From: CBDFHV01 sp965247705
GTDB lineage: Bacteria; Pseudomonadota; Alphaproteobacteria; Rhodospirillales; CAMCUA01
DNA: 64,000 nt
Reading direction: 5' to 3'
NCBI GenBank assembly: GCA_965247705.1
Contig: CBDFHV010000065.1
Span: 1 to 64,000 of the forward strand
Under the pieces are notes generated by a model. It searched no databases. It was not told where the DNA came from and worked only from the letters and a program-made list of their open reading frames with translations. A program made the translations under genes and the position numbers. Of the stretch, positions 15,281 to 24,604 are shown piece by piece; within the stretch, counting starts at the first letter, position 1; each line of letters begins with the position of its first letter.

Positions 15281-17875
15281 ATGAGCCAGCAGGCGCTTGG
15301 CCGAGTCGATCTTTCCCCAGGGCCCGACGCCTCGGCGGCGGACGCGACGCCCGCCGATGCTCCGGATACCGCCATCGGGGCGGCGGCGACGCCGGAAGAT
15401 CCGCTGCTCGAATGCCTGGCCTTTCTCACCCGCCATCACGGGCGGCCCCGGACGCCGGATGTGCTGAAAGCCGGGTTGCCCATGGCCGAGGCACGCACCG
15501 CGCCGGCCCTGTTCGTGCGGGCGGCGGAGCGGGCGGGGTTTCGCGCCCGGATCGTCAAACGCCGGCTCGGCGCCATTCCCCGCCACGTCCTGCCCAGCGT
15601 GGTGACGTTCAAGGACGGTGGGGCAGGCGTCCTGATGTCCTACGAAGGGCGGGACAAGGCGCGCGTCATGCTGCCGGAGACCGGCGGCGGCGTGGAGGAG
15701 ATGGCGCTTGCCGACCTGACCAAAATCTATACCGGCTATGCCATATTTGTGCGCCCCGAGGTGCGCCTGGACCTGGAGCGCGAGGACGACACGCCGCGCC
15801 CCCGGGCCTGGTTCTGGGGGGCGCTGGCCAAGAACTGGTGGACCTACGTTCAAGTGGGCATTGCTGCGGTGTTCATCAATCTGTTCGCCCTTGCCAGCCC
15901 GCTCTTCATCATGACCGTCTACGACCGGGTGATCCCCAACAACGCGGTGGAGACCCTGTGGGTGCTGGCGCTGGGGGTGGGGACGGTGGTGGTCTTCGAC
16001 CTGCTGCTCAAGTCCATGCGCGCTTATTTCATCGACGTGGCCGGCAAGCGGGCGGACGTGGTGGTCGCCTGCCGCCTGTTCGATCAGGTCCTGGACATGC
16101 GCCTGGCGGCGCGCCTCGCCTCGGCCGGGGCCTTCGCCAACATCCTGCGAGAATTCGAGACCGTCCGCGACTTCTTCACCTCGGCGACCCTGGCGACCCT
16201 GGTGGATCTGCCGTTCGCGTTGTTGTTCATCCTGGTGCTGTGGCTGATCGCCGGGCCGGTGGCCATGGTGTTGCTGGTGGCGGTGCCGGTGGTGCTGCTC
16301 TACGGACTGATCATCCAGTGGCCCCTCCACCGGGTCGTGCGCCGGCACTTCCGCGAGGCCGAGCAGAAGCACGGCGTGCTGGTGGAAACCATCTACGGCC
16401 TGGAGACCCTCAAGGCCGCGGCCGCCGAATCCCGCATGCGTCATTTGTGGGAAGGGGTCGTCGGCCTGACGGCAAGCTCCAGCCAGAAGGCCCGCGCCTG
16501 GTCCCAGTCGGGCATCAACTTTTCGTCCTGGGCCCAGCAGATCACTTCCATCTGCGTGGTCGTGTTCGGCGTTCACCTGATCGCCCGTGGCGAGATGACG
16601 GTTGGCGGGCTGATCGCTTGCGTCATGTTGGGCGGCCGTGCCCTCCAACCCCTGGCCCAAGTGGCCAATCTGCTGACCCGCATGCACCAGTCGATCACCT
16701 CCTTGAAGGCCCTCGACCAAATCATGCGGGCACCGGTGGAGCGCCCCACCTCGGCGAACTTCGTCCATCGCCCCGAGATCAAGGGCGCCATCGCCTTCGA
16801 AGACGTGACCTTCGCCTATCCGAACGCCGAACAGCCGGCCCTGAACGGGATCAACTTCTCCATCGACGCGGGTGAGCACGTGGGCATCATCGGCCGCGTG
16901 GGTTCGGGCAAGACGACGATCGCCAAACTGATCCTCGGCCTCTATCAGCCCCAGGAGGGCAAGATCCTGGTTGATGGCACGGACATGGCGCAGATCGACC
17001 CCGTGGACCTGCGCCGCCACATCGGCTACGTGCCCCAGGACCCGTTCCTGTTTCGCGGCTCGGTGCGCGACAATATCACCGCGGCCGAGCCGTCGGCCGA
17101 CGACGCGGCGGTGATCCGTGCCGCCGAACTGGCCGGGATCGACGAGTTCATCCGCCAGACGCCGGTGGGCTACGATTTACCGGTGGGCGAGCGCGGCGAC
17201 GGCCTGTCCGGCGGCCAGCGCCAGGCGATCACCATCGCCCGGGCGGTCTTGCGGCGGCCCAACGTCCTGGTTCTCGACGAGCCCACCAGCTCCATGGACT
17301 CCCGGTCCGAGGACGCCCTGAAGACCTGTTTGCGCGACTATCTGGAGGGTCGGAGCCTGGTGCTGGTCACCCATCGGGCTTCCCTGCTCAGCTTCGTCAA
17401 GCGGGTGATCATCCTCGACCGGGGGCGGGTGGTCGCCGACGGCCCGCGGGAGGAAATCCTCAAGGCCTTGACCGCCGGCCAGGTGCCGACGGCGGGGGGC
17501 TGGTATGTCACGCCGGGAAGACGCGGAGTTCATGCGCGATCTGCGGGCGGCCCTGGTGCGGCCGCCCCGCATGTCGGCCAATCTGCTTCTGTTCGCCATC
17601 GTCGGGTTCGTTGCCTGGGCCGTCTGGTGGGCCAACCAGGCGACACTCGACGAAGTGACCGCCGGTATAGGCAAGGTGATCCCGTCCAGCGACGTGCAGG
17701 TGGTGCAGAATCTGGAAGGGGGCATCGTCCGCAAGATCCTGGTACGCGACGGCCAGGTGGTGAAGTCCGGTCAGCCCCTGATGCAGATCGACGACACCCA
17801 GTTCCGCTCCACCTATCAGGAGGATCGTGCCCAATTCCTGGGCCTGCTGGCCGTGGCGGCGCGACTGCGCGGTGA
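15281..17875 (+). CDS. Type I secretion ABC exporter with degenerate C39-like domain (LapB/PrtD type)
   Basis: Domains in order: a C39-peptidase-like but probably non-catalytic domain (residues about 50-150, DPLLECLAFLTRHHG), a six-helix ABC transmembrane region (about 175-450), and an ATPase with Walker A GRVGSGKTT, signature LSGGQRQAIT, Walker B VLVLDEPTSSMD and switch THRAS. This architecture belongs to exporters of RTX or BapA/LapA-type adhesins. The start ATG 15281 follows GGAGGA. Conserved sequence ends near residue 740 (about 17500). The open frame then runs 370 bp through the start of the HlyD gene to 17875. One missing G before ATG 17505 would recreate a TGATG stop-start overlap, so the true end is probably about 17506. 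Confidence 0.9.
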   Translation: MSQQALGRVDLSPGPDASAADATPADAPDTAIGAAATPEDPLLECLAFLTRHHGRPRTPDVLKAGLPMAEARTAPALFVRAAERAGFRARIVKRRLGAIPRHVLPSVVTFKDGGAGVLMSYEGRDKARVMLPETGGGVEEMALADLTKIYTGYAIFVRPEVRLDLEREDDTPRPRAWFWGALAKNWWTYVQVGIAAVFINLFALASPLFIMTVYDRVIPNNAVETLWVLALGVGTVVVFDLLLKSMRAYFIDVAGKRADVVVACRLFDQVLDMRLAARLASAGAFANILREFETVRDFFTSATLATLVDLPFALLFILVLWLIAGPVAMVLLVAVPVVLLYGLIIQWPLHRVVRRHFREAEQKHGVLVETIYGLETLKAAAAESRMRHLWEGVVGLTASSSQKARAWSQSGINFSSWAQQITSICVVVFGVHLIARGEMTVGGLIACVMLGGRALQPLAQVANLLTRMHQSITSLKALDQIMRAPVERPTSANFVHRPEIKGAIAFEDVTFAYPNAEQPALNGINFSIDAGEHVGIIGRVGSGKTTIAKLILGLYQPQEGKILVDGTDMAQIDPVDLRRHIGYVPQDPFLFRGSVRDNITAAEPSADDAAVIRAAELAGIDEFIRQTPVGYDLPVGERGDGLSGGQRQAITIARAVLRRPNVLVLDEPTSSMDSRSEDALKTCLRDYLEGRSLVLVTHRASLLSFVKRVIILDRGRVVADGPREEILKALTAGQVPTAGGWYVTPGRRGVHARSAGGPGAAAPHVGQSASVRHRRVRCLGRLVGQPGDTRRSDRRYRQGDPVQRRAGGAESGRGHRPQDPGTRRPGGEVRSAPDADRRHPVPLHLSGGSCPIPGPAGRGGATAR

Positions 17876-18821
17876 AATCGACGGCGCGAAGCCTGACTTT
17901 CCCGATGACGTGCGGGCCGAACGGCCCCGCCTGATCGACAGTGAACAGGCCCTGATGGCCGCCCGCGAAAGGGAGTTGGAGTCGACCCTTTCCGTCCTCG
18001 CCCGGCAGCGGGACCAGAAGCGCCAGGAACTGGTCGAGTTGGACAGCCGCATCGGGAAGCTCAAACAGAGCCTCGAACTGGCCCGGGAGGAGGCGGATAT
18101 CTTGGGGCCCTTGGTCAAGCGGGGCATCGTGTCGCGGGTGGAACTGATCCGCCTTCAACGCCAGATCAATGATATCGAAGGCGACATCAGCGCCGCCGAG
18201 CAGGCCAAGCCCCGCGCCCGCTCGGCGATTCGCGAGGCAGACCAGCGCATGAACGAGGCCCGCGCCCAGTTCCAGTCCAAGGCCCTTGCCGAGCTGAACG
18301 AGGCACGGGAGAAACTGGCGGCTCTCGGCGAGTCCCTGACGGCGAAAAAAGATCGCCTCACCCGCACCGACGTACTGTCGTCGGTGAATGGCACCATCAA
18401 GAAGATCAACGTCAGCACCGTCGGCGGCGTGGTCAAACCGGGGATGGACCTGGTCGAGATCGTGCCCCTGGACGACACGCTGCTGGTGGAAGCGCGAATT
18501 AGACCCGCCGACATCGCCTTCCTGGTGCCGGGGCAGCGGGCCAAGGTGAAGGTCACGGCCTACGACTACGCCATCTACGGCTCCCTCGACGGCGAACTGG
18601 AGCTCATCGGCGCCGACACCATCGTCGACCCGGAGGGGGAGAGCTTCTACCAGATCCAAGTGCGCACCGACCGAAACTACGTGGGCGACGACGCCAACCG
18701 CCTGCCCATCATCCCCGGGATGGTGGCCGAGGTGGACATCCTCACCGGCGAGCGGACGGTGCTCGAATACCTCCTGAAGCCGATCCTGCGGGCTCAGGCC
18801 AAGGCCCTGAGAGAGCGCTGA
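17505..18821 (+). CDS. HlyD-family periplasmic adaptor of type I secretion
   Basis: The 438-residue membrane-fusion protein has a short cytosolic N-terminus, one transmembrane helix (LLLFAIVGFVAWAVWW), and a lipoyl half-motif VVQNLEGGIVRKILVRDGQVV. A long coiled coil (about residues 110-270, rich in Glu, Arg and Gln) and the second lipoyl/beta-barrel part follow (VNGTIKKINVSTVGGVVKPG, then DLVEIVPLDD). It bridges the ABC exporter and TolC. The gene overlaps the exporter's readthrough frame. Confidence 0.92.
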   Translation: MSRREDAEFMRDLRAALVRPPRMSANLLLFAIVGFVAWAVWWANQATLDEVTAGIGKVIPSSDVQVVQNLEGGIVRKILVRDGQVVKSGQPLMQIDDTQFRSTYQEDRAQFLGLLAVAARLRGEIDGAKPDFPDDVRAERPRLIDSEQALMAARERELESTLSVLARQRDQKRQELVELDSRIGKLKQSLELAREEADILGPLVKRGIVSRVELIRLQRQINDIEGDISAAEQAKPRARSAIREADQRMNEARAQFQSKALAELNEAREKLAALGESLTAKKDRLTRTDVLSSVNGTIKKINVSTVGGVVKPGMDLVEIVPLDDTLLVEARIRPADIAFLVPGQRAKVKVTAYDYAIYGSLDGELELIGADTIVDPEGESFYQIQVRTDRNYVGDDANRLPIIPGMVAEVDILTGERTVLEYLLKPILRAQAKALRER

Positions 18822-18858
18822 TCATGAACGCACCGCCGGCGATCGGAGGGCATGATTC

Positions 18859-19191
18859 GTGGCCTTTGTGAAGCGCGATTCCGACGGCCGCATCCAGGCC
18901 ATTGTCGAACACCCCGGTCCCCAGGCCGAAGAGGAAGTCACCCTCGACGATCCGGAGGTACTGTCCTTCCTGGGCGCGGGCGAGGGCGGCAGCGTCGAGA
19001 GAAACCTGCATGCCAGCGACGAAGCGATGGCCCGGGTCACCGAAGACCTGATCCAGCTCATGATCCGCAAACACATGATATTGCTGACCGAGCTTCCGCG
19101 GCCGGCGCAGCAAGTGCTGCTCGACCGTCAGAGCCTACGCAGCCGAATTTCGGGCCTCAGCGGGCTGGTGGGCGAGGACGACGTGCTCTAA
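18859..19191 (+). CDS. Small conserved protein downstream of hlyD
   Basis: The 110-residue acidic, soluble protein (MAFVKRDSDGRIQAIVEHP) has no signal peptide. Similar short proteins of unknown function occur in Alphaproteobacteria and are sometimes misannotated as tryptophan-synthase-like. It starts with GTG at 18859 after GGAGG and lies 37 bases after hlyD, so it probably belongs to the secretion operon. The middle (ARVTEDLIQLMIRKHMILLTELP) looks like an amphipathic helical pair. I cannot assign a function. Confidence 0.65.
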   Translation: MAFVKRDSDGRIQAIVEHPGPQAEEEVTLDDPEVLSFLGAGEGGSVERNLHASDEAMARVTEDLIQLMIRKHMILLTELPRPAQQVLLDRQSLRSRISGLSGLVGEDDVL

Positions 19192-19365
19192 AGGACGCTG
19201 CCCGCTGTTGGCGCGCTGGTTTCGCAACATTCGGGTAGAAGTGACCGGCGACGTCCGTAGAGAACGGGGCGAAGCCGTCCCGCGTCACGCCCTTCACTTT
19301 CGAGACCAGAATATGGATGACGCCCCGCGGGCGGCGGCGAGGGCCCGATCGCGGAGAGGACCTGG

Positions 19366-20334
19366 ATGGCCGGCAGGACGATGGACAGCATCGCTTGGGC
19401 GCTCCTCATCGGCCTGTCGCTGGCCTGGGGGCAGGCATTTTTCCTCACAGAAGTCGCCCTGATCGGCTTCTCGCCGTTGACCGTGGTGGCCGGCCGATTG
19501 GGGGTGGCGGCGCTGGTGCTTGTGGCCATCGTCCATGGGACCGGCCGGCGAATGCCGCGCTCCGTTCGCACGTGGGGCGCCTTGCTGGCGATGGGCGCCC
19601 TCAACAACGCTATCCCGTTCAGCCTGATCACCTGGGGCCAAAGCCACATCGAGGGTGGCGTCGCCGCCATCCTCAATGCCACGACGCCGATTTTCGTTGT
19701 CGTGCTTGCCCATTTGGTGACTCCGGACGAGAAGATGACCACCGCTCGCGTCGCGGGGGTGATCTTGGGATTCATTGGCGTCGCCGTGATGTTCGGCGGC
19801 AATGTGAGCGCTGGGGGCCTGGGGCAGGCCGCCGTGCTGATCGGCGCCATGTCATACGCGTGCGCTGGCATCTATGGGCGGCGGTTCTCCGGGATCGACA
19901 CCACGGTCACCGCCGCCGGCATGCTGGTATGTTCCACCATGCTGATGCTGCCGTTGACGATCTGGGCCGAGGGATCTATCGCCTCGAGCCCCCCGACAAT
20001 CGCGGTTCTTGGCCTTATTGCCAATGGCGTGGTCGGCACCGCCGTCGCCTACGTCTTGTACTTTGCCCTTCTGAAGCGGGCCGGCGCCACCAATGTGTTG
20101 TTGTCCACCTTCCTAATTCCGGTGAGCGCAATCGCCCTCGGCGTCGCCTTCCTTGGCGAGCGGCCAGGCCCCGGGGCGTTGTTGGGCATGGGCGTGATCT
20201 TTACCGGCCTGGTGGTGATCGACGGACGGCTTTCGGCGCGACTGATCGCCGTTCTGCGCCGCCTCGCGGGCTTGCCGCCGGCGAGGGCGGTGGATATGAC
20301 AGCGTCCGGGGAACGCCCCGTTTCCCGTCCCTGA
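19366..20334 (+). CDS. EamA/DMT-family transporter
   Basis: The 322-residue membrane protein has about ten helices arranged as two EamA repeats. The second repeat includes GTAVAYVLYFALLKRAGATN and IPVSAIALGVAFLGERPG, hallmarks of drug/metabolite exporters. The substrate is unknown. It is followed 21 bases later by the lactonase gene. The 174-bp gap before it shows no clear signal. Confidence 0.88.
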   Translation: MAGRTMDSIAWALLIGLSLAWGQAFFLTEVALIGFSPLTVVAGRLGVAALVLVAIVHGTGRRMPRSVRTWGALLAMGALNNAIPFSLITWGQSHIEGGVAAILNATTPIFVVVLAHLVTPDEKMTTARVAGVILGFIGVAVMFGGNVSAGGLGQAAVLIGAMSYACAGIYGRRFSGIDTTVTAAGMLVCSTMLMLPLTIWAEGSIASSPPTIAVLGLIANGVVGTAVAYVLYFALLKRAGATNVLLSTFLIPVSAIALGVAFLGERPGPGALLGMGVIFTGLVVIDGRLSARLIAVLRRLAGLPPARAVDMTASGERPVSRP

Positions 20335-20355
20335 GACATACTGGGAGCATCTGGC

Positions 20356-21270
20356 TTGTTCGCACAGCCCGAGGAAATCGAGACCCAGGTCTTCACCCGC
20401 CTGCCCGACCAGTTCCGCAAGGACGAGGCGCCGAACTGGTGGGTGCGGATCAACAGTCCCGGCGGGCGCATGGACAGCTTCCTGGAAGGCCCCGATTTTG
20501 ACCGGGACGGGAACCTGTGGGTGGTGGACATCCCCTACGGCCGGGTGTTTCGCATCGATCCCGGCGGCACATGGGACCTCGCCGCCGATTACGATGGCGA
20601 GCCCAACGGCCTCAAGATCCATCGCGACGGGCGGCCGTTCATCGCCGACCAGGCCCACGGGATCATGGTCCTGGACCCGGTATCAGGCGGCGTTACGCCG
20701 GTGACGACGCGGCCGCGGCTGGAGCGTTACAAGGGCTGCAATGACCTGGTTTTCGCCGCCAACGGCGACCTCTACTTCACCGACCCGGGACGCAGCAGCC
20801 TCAACGACGCCAGCGGCCGGGTGTTCAGGCTGTCCGCCAACGGCGAGCTGGATCTGCTGCTGGACGACGTGGCCTATCCCAACGGGCTGGTGCTCAACGG
20901 GGACGAATCCGTGCTTTACGTGGCGGCCACCCTGACCAACAACATTCTGCGCCTATCCCTCAAGGCGCCGCCCATGGACCGGCGCTCGGGCGTCTTTATC
21001 CAGTTGTCCGGGGGCTATGGTCCCGACGGGCTGGCCATGGACATGGACGGCAACATGGCCATCGCCCACGCAAGGCTGGGAACCGTATGGCTGTACAGCC
21101 CTTTGGGCGAGCCCCTGTACCGGGTTCGCTCCTGCGCCGGGCTCGGCGTCACCAACATCGCCTATGGCGGTGACGACGGTCGCACCCTCTACATCGTTGA
21201 ATCGGAGACCGGCTCCATCCTCACCGCCCGCATGCCCGTAGCGGGCCGGCCTCTATACTCTCACATGTGA
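20356..21270 (+). CDS. SMP-30/gluconolactonase-family beta-propeller protein
   Basis: The 304-residue protein shows the SMP-30/gluconolactonase signature: LEGPDFDRDGNLWVVDIP near the N-terminus (metal-site Glu), then LKIHRDGRPFIADQ, CNDLVFAANGDLYFTDPG and YPNGLVLNGDESVLYVA. Such six-bladed propellers hydrolyse sugar or other lactones with a divalent metal. The start is TTG at 20356. Being only 21 bases after the EamA gene, it may be co-transcribed with it. Confidence 0.85.
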   Translation: MFAQPEEIETQVFTRLPDQFRKDEAPNWWVRINSPGGRMDSFLEGPDFDRDGNLWVVDIPYGRVFRIDPGGTWDLAADYDGEPNGLKIHRDGRPFIADQAHGIMVLDPVSGGVTPVTTRPRLERYKGCNDLVFAANGDLYFTDPGRSSLNDASGRVFRLSANGELDLLLDDVAYPNGLVLNGDESVLYVAATLTNNILRLSLKAPPMDRRSGVFIQLSGGYGPDGLAMDMDGNMAIAHARLGTVWLYSPLGEPLYRVRSCAGLGVTNIAYGGDDGRTLYIVESETGSILTARMPVAGRPLYSHM

Positions 21271-21285
21271 CGGCGCCGAGGGTGG

Positions 21286-21645
21286 TCAGTGGCCCGTGGC
21301 CCGGTTGGCGCAGGCGATGCAAGTGGGGATGGCGGGATCGGATTCGAGGCGCTTCGGCGCGATCTTATCGCCGCAACTTACGCAATAGCCGTACTCGCCG
21401 CTTTCCATACGATGCAGTGCCGCTTCAATTCGTTGAAGTTCCACCTTGCGCCGCCGTTCCGTCTCCTCCCACATGGCGGCGCCTTGCAAGGCATCCATGC
21501 GGGACAGCCGGCCGATCCGCGTTTGGTCCAGCTCCACGTCCGGCCGGGTCGACTTGCCGACCTCCTCGTCGGTCAGGATCTCCTCGCGGTGCGCCAGGAG
21601 TTTGGCCGTAAAGACGTCGAAATCTGTATCCGGTGCCTTGGTCAT
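21286..21645 (-). CDS. DksA/TraR-family C4 zinc-finger protein
   Basis: The 119-residue protein has a helical N-terminus and a C-terminal C4 zinc finger (YGYCVSCGDKIAPKRL, then PTCIACANRA). It lacks the longer coiled coil of canonical DksA but keeps MDALQGAAMWEETERRR. The family binds in the RNA polymerase secondary channel. The start was taken at ATG 21645 (MTKAPDTDFDVF); a GTG at 21726 would add 27 poorly family-like residues. Confidence 0.82.
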   Translation of the reverse strand: MTKAPDTDFDVFTAKLLAHREEILTDEEVGKSTRPDVELDQTRIGRLSRMDALQGAAMWEETERRRKVELQRIEAALHRMESGEYGYCVSCGDKIAPKRLESDPAIPTCIACANRATGH

Positions 21646-21804
21646 GAAATGATGGTAGTCCTCGGACGGCAGCCTGTCACGGGCCGTTCGACGTTCAAAA
21701 TCCCTCGACGGGTCACGGATGTTCACCGACGAGCGGCGCTATTCTAGATATCGGAGGTGGGATCGGGCGCTGCCCGGTGAATCGCCCCGAAGGAGAACCA
21801 GTTC

Positions 21805-23016
21805 GTGACCTCGGCGAACACTATGGGCGGCGACCGCCATGCCGTGCGCAACGTGGTGTTGCTGGCGGTCGCGCTGGCCCTGTCCATGACCGGCACGGCC
21901 ATGCTGATGACCGCCTCGGCGCTCGCCGGGCAGATGCTCGCGATCGACAAGCGGCTGGCCACCTTGCCGCTGGCCCTTCAATTCACCGTCACCATGCTGG
22001 CGACCATCCCCGCATCCTTTTTGATGCGCCGCATCGGGCGGAAGGCCGGGTTCATCCTTGGCCAGGTGATCGGCGGTGTTTCGGCCGCCGCCGCCTGCTA
22101 CGCGATCCTGGCCGGATCGTTCTGGATGTTCGCCGCCGCCAGCGCCGTCTTCGGTGCTCACGTGGCGTTCTGGCAATACTATCGCTTCGCCGCCGCCGAA
22201 ACGGCCACGGAAGCGTTCCGCAGCCGGGCCATCTCCCTGACCCTGAGCGGCGGCGTGGCGGCGGCCCTGGTCGGCCCCGAACTGGCCAAGCTCAGCAACG
22301 GCTTGTTCGATCCCGTGCCCTTTGCCGGCGTCTACGGGGCAATCGCGGGAATTGGCGTCCTCGCCATCGTGGTGTTGCGGTTCATCCGCATTCCGCCGCC
22401 ACTTCCGGAGGAGCGGCGTCACGGCGGCCGCCCCCTGGGAGTGATCGCCCGCCAACCCGCCTTCGTGATGGCGGTATTGGCGGCCGCGGCCGGCTACGGG
22501 GTCATGTCCCTGGTGATGACCGCGACGCCCGTTGCCATGGTCGCCCATGACCATGTTTTCGACGACGCGGCCTTTGTCATTCAGTGGCACATTTTTGCCA
22601 TGTTCGCTCCCAGCTTCATCACCGGCACCCTGATCCGCCGCTTTGGCGTGCTGAACGTGATCCTGGTCGGGGCCGGGCTGATGGCGGCCTGCGTGGCGGT
22701 GAACCTGTCCGGGGTGGCGGTGCTGCAATTCCTGTCGGCGCTGGTGTTCCTGGGGCTGGGCTGGAATCTCATGTTCGTCGGCGGGACGACGCTGTTGACC
22801 GAAGCCTATGCGCCGGAGGAACGGGCCAAGGTTCAGGCCCTCAACGACTTCCTGGTGTTTGGCACGGTGGCCGTGGCCAGCTTTTCATCGGGGGCCTTGC
22901 TGCAGACCGTTGGCTGGGAGGCTGTCAACATCGCCATGGTACCGCCCGTCGTCGTCGCCCTGGTGGCCGTTCTGTGGATGAAATCGCGGCCGACCGACGG
23001 TTCCTCGGCGGCGTAA
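21805..23016 (+). CDS. MFS transporter
   Basis: The 403-residue protein has 12 hydrophobic segments and an MFS-type loop (FLMRRIGRKAGFILGQ). The second half includes FLGLGWNLMFVGGTTLLTEAY and APEERAKVQALNDFLVF, typical of riboflavin- or YcaD-like MFS proteins. The start is GTG at 21805. The substrate is unknown. Confidence 0.85.
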   Translation: MTSANTMGGDRHAVRNVVLLAVALALSMTGTAMLMTASALAGQMLAIDKRLATLPLALQFTVTMLATIPASFLMRRIGRKAGFILGQVIGGVSAAAACYAILAGSFWMFAAASAVFGAHVAFWQYYRFAAAETATEAFRSRAISLTLSGGVAAALVGPELAKLSNGLFDPVPFAGVYGAIAGIGVLAIVVLRFIRIPPPLPEERRHGGRPLGVIARQPAFVMAVLAAAAGYGVMSLVMTATPVAMVAHDHVFDDAAFVIQWHIFAMFAPSFITGTLIRRFGVLNVILVGAGLMAACVAVNLSGVAVLQFLSALVFLGLGWNLMFVGGTTLLTEAYAPEERAKVQALNDFLVFGTVAVASFSSGALLQTVGWEAVNIAMVPPVVVALVAVLWMKSRPTDGSSAA

Positions 23017-23025
23017 CGGTGGCGA

Positions 23026-23814
23026 CTATTCCAGGTCGCGGGCGACCCGGAAGCCGATACCGTAGCTCTTGACCCTGGCGTCGTTGTGAAATCGCCAGGA
23101 GGACCGGGAGTTCTTCGAGAAGTAGTACCAGGAGCCGCCGCGCATGACCCGCTTGCCGCAATCTCCCTCCAGGTGAGGGGAGACGTCGGCGGGCGCCCCC
23201 ACATGATTGGGACTCCAGCAGTCGGCCACCCATTCCCACACGTTGCCCGCCGTATCGTGCAGGCCGAAAGGATTGGCGGCGAATGAACCGACGGGTCCGG
23301 AACCCTTCTTGCTTCACTTGGAGCCACAATCCCGACAGTTGGCCAGATTGCTGCCCACCGCGTCGCCCCACCAGAACTCGGTCGTGGTGCCGGCTTTGGC
23401 CGCGTACTCCCATTCCGCTTCCGACGGCAGCCGGTAGGGCTTTGCCGCGTGTCGGCGCAGCCAGGTCAGATAGGCCTTCACTTGGGCATAGGTAATATTG
23501 ATCACCGGTCGCCGGCCCCGGCCCCAGCCGTGATCGTCCGGATTGTGATCGCAGCCCCCATCGTCCAAGCAGGCCTGCCATTCGTCGAAGGTGACCTCGA
23601 AGCGGCCGATGGCGAATGGCTTGGCGACGGTCACCTCATGGGCCGGCACCTCTTGTTTATGCCGGCCGTCCGAGCCCATGGTGAAGGAACCCGCCGGCAC
23701 GACCACCATCGCGGGACAGACGTCGCAGTCCTTGACCAGATCCCCCGGTTCCATGGCCGCCAGCGGACCGCAGGCGAGAACGGCAAACAGGAGTGTGAAC
23801 GCTCTCGGGACCAT
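23026..23814 (-). pseudogene. SUMF1/FGE-domain protein with in-frame TGA
   Basis: A signal peptide (AFTLLFAVLACGPLAA) is followed by the formylglycine-generating/sulfatase-modifying fold: VVVPAGSFTMGSDG, FAIGRFEVTFDEW, YRLPSEAEWEYAAKAG and NLANCRDCGSK. A TGA then replaces the codon where relatives have Trp (CGS-K/R-W). Without any frame change the sequence continues SKKGSGPVGSFAANPFGLHD, VWEWVADCWS and MRGGSWYYFSKNSRSSWRF to the stop at 23026. A single TGG-to-TGA change explains it. The readthrough product would have 262 residues. Confidence 0.85.
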
Positions 23815-23820
23815 GGTGCC

Positions 23821-24471
23821 TCACGTTCGCGTGTTGTCGACGAAGGGTGCGCTGCCATGGGTATCCACGGAAGGCGGCACGGTCAAGGGAGGCGTCGCGG
23901 TGGAACGGCGAGGGGCATTTGCAGGGGGCGGCAGGCTGTCGGGAATCCGGTACAGCAAGACAGTGGATCGGTACAGGTCGTCGGCGTTGGCCGAGGCCGT
24001 GGGACGCCAACCGGGCAAGGCGAAGGTGTTGGACAGAACCCGGACCCCGGGCCTCGAACAGGACCCGAGCCGATCCGCCAGCCATCCCATATGGCCGGGG
24101 AAAAGGTAGCAGACGATCAGGGAAGCCGCCTCCAGGGACACCCGCCGAAAGTCGGCCCATTCCAGGGTCAGGTTGGGTTGGGGACGCGCCAGCAGCCACA
24201 GGCGGGAGGCCAGCCAGGGAACCGGCGAGCGTTCATAACCGATCACCCGGGCTTGTGGGTAGCGGCGGGCGAGCGCCATGGCCAAATGACCCCAGCCCGA
24301 ACCGAGTTCCAGGATGGTGCCTGACTGGTCGGCCGGCAGCAGATCGAACATGGCCTGTCGCACCCGTCGCGACGTCGGGGTCGGCGGCACCTTCGCGACA
24401 AGGGTGTAGACGCCGACGAGGGCAATGAGGGCCAACGCCACCAAGCCGATCAGCACTTCGGGGGGCGACAT
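23821..24471 (-). CDS. Membrane-anchored class I SAM-dependent methyltransferase-like protein
   Basis: The 216-residue protein begins with a transmembrane helix (VLIGLVALALIALVGVYTLV). It then has a methyltransferase motif I (TILELGSGWGHLAMALARRY) and motif II (ARVIGYERSPVPWLASRL). The substrate cannot be inferred. The start ATG 24471 is preceded by AAGGG ten bases away. It ends six bases before the FGE gene start on the same strand, so the two are probably co-expressed. Confidence 0.75.
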   Translation of the reverse strand: MSPPEVLIGLVALALIALVGVYTLVAKVPPTPTSRRVRQAMFDLLPADQSGTILELGSGWGHLAMALARRYPQARVIGYERSPVPWLASRLWLLARPQPNLTLEWADFRRVSLEAASLIVCYLFPGHMGWLADRLGSCSRPGVRVLSNTFALPGWRPTASANADDLYRSTVLLYRIPDSLPPPANAPRRSTATPPLTVPPSVDTHGSAPFVDNTRT

Positions 24472-24604
24472 GGCATCAGCACCCTTGATCGTTCGGGACA
24501 AGTCCTCTAACGATCTGTCCCGGTTCGGAAATTCGAGGTATGTCCGTGACCCTGCAATGTTTTCTTAGCCCAGGTGGAGCGCCGGTCACGAGGGGTCGGG
24601 ACCG

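Noticed and set aside
14320..17020. Long minus-strand frames opposite the TolC and exporter genes (369 and 623 codons)
   Set aside because: They are composition artefacts of high-GC codon use, with no recognisable motif, opposite strongly conserved proteins.
23026..23814. In-frame TGA in the FGE-like gene as a selenocysteine codon
   Set aside because: Homologues carry Trp, not Cys, at this position, so Sec makes no chemical sense; a nonsense change or base error is simpler.
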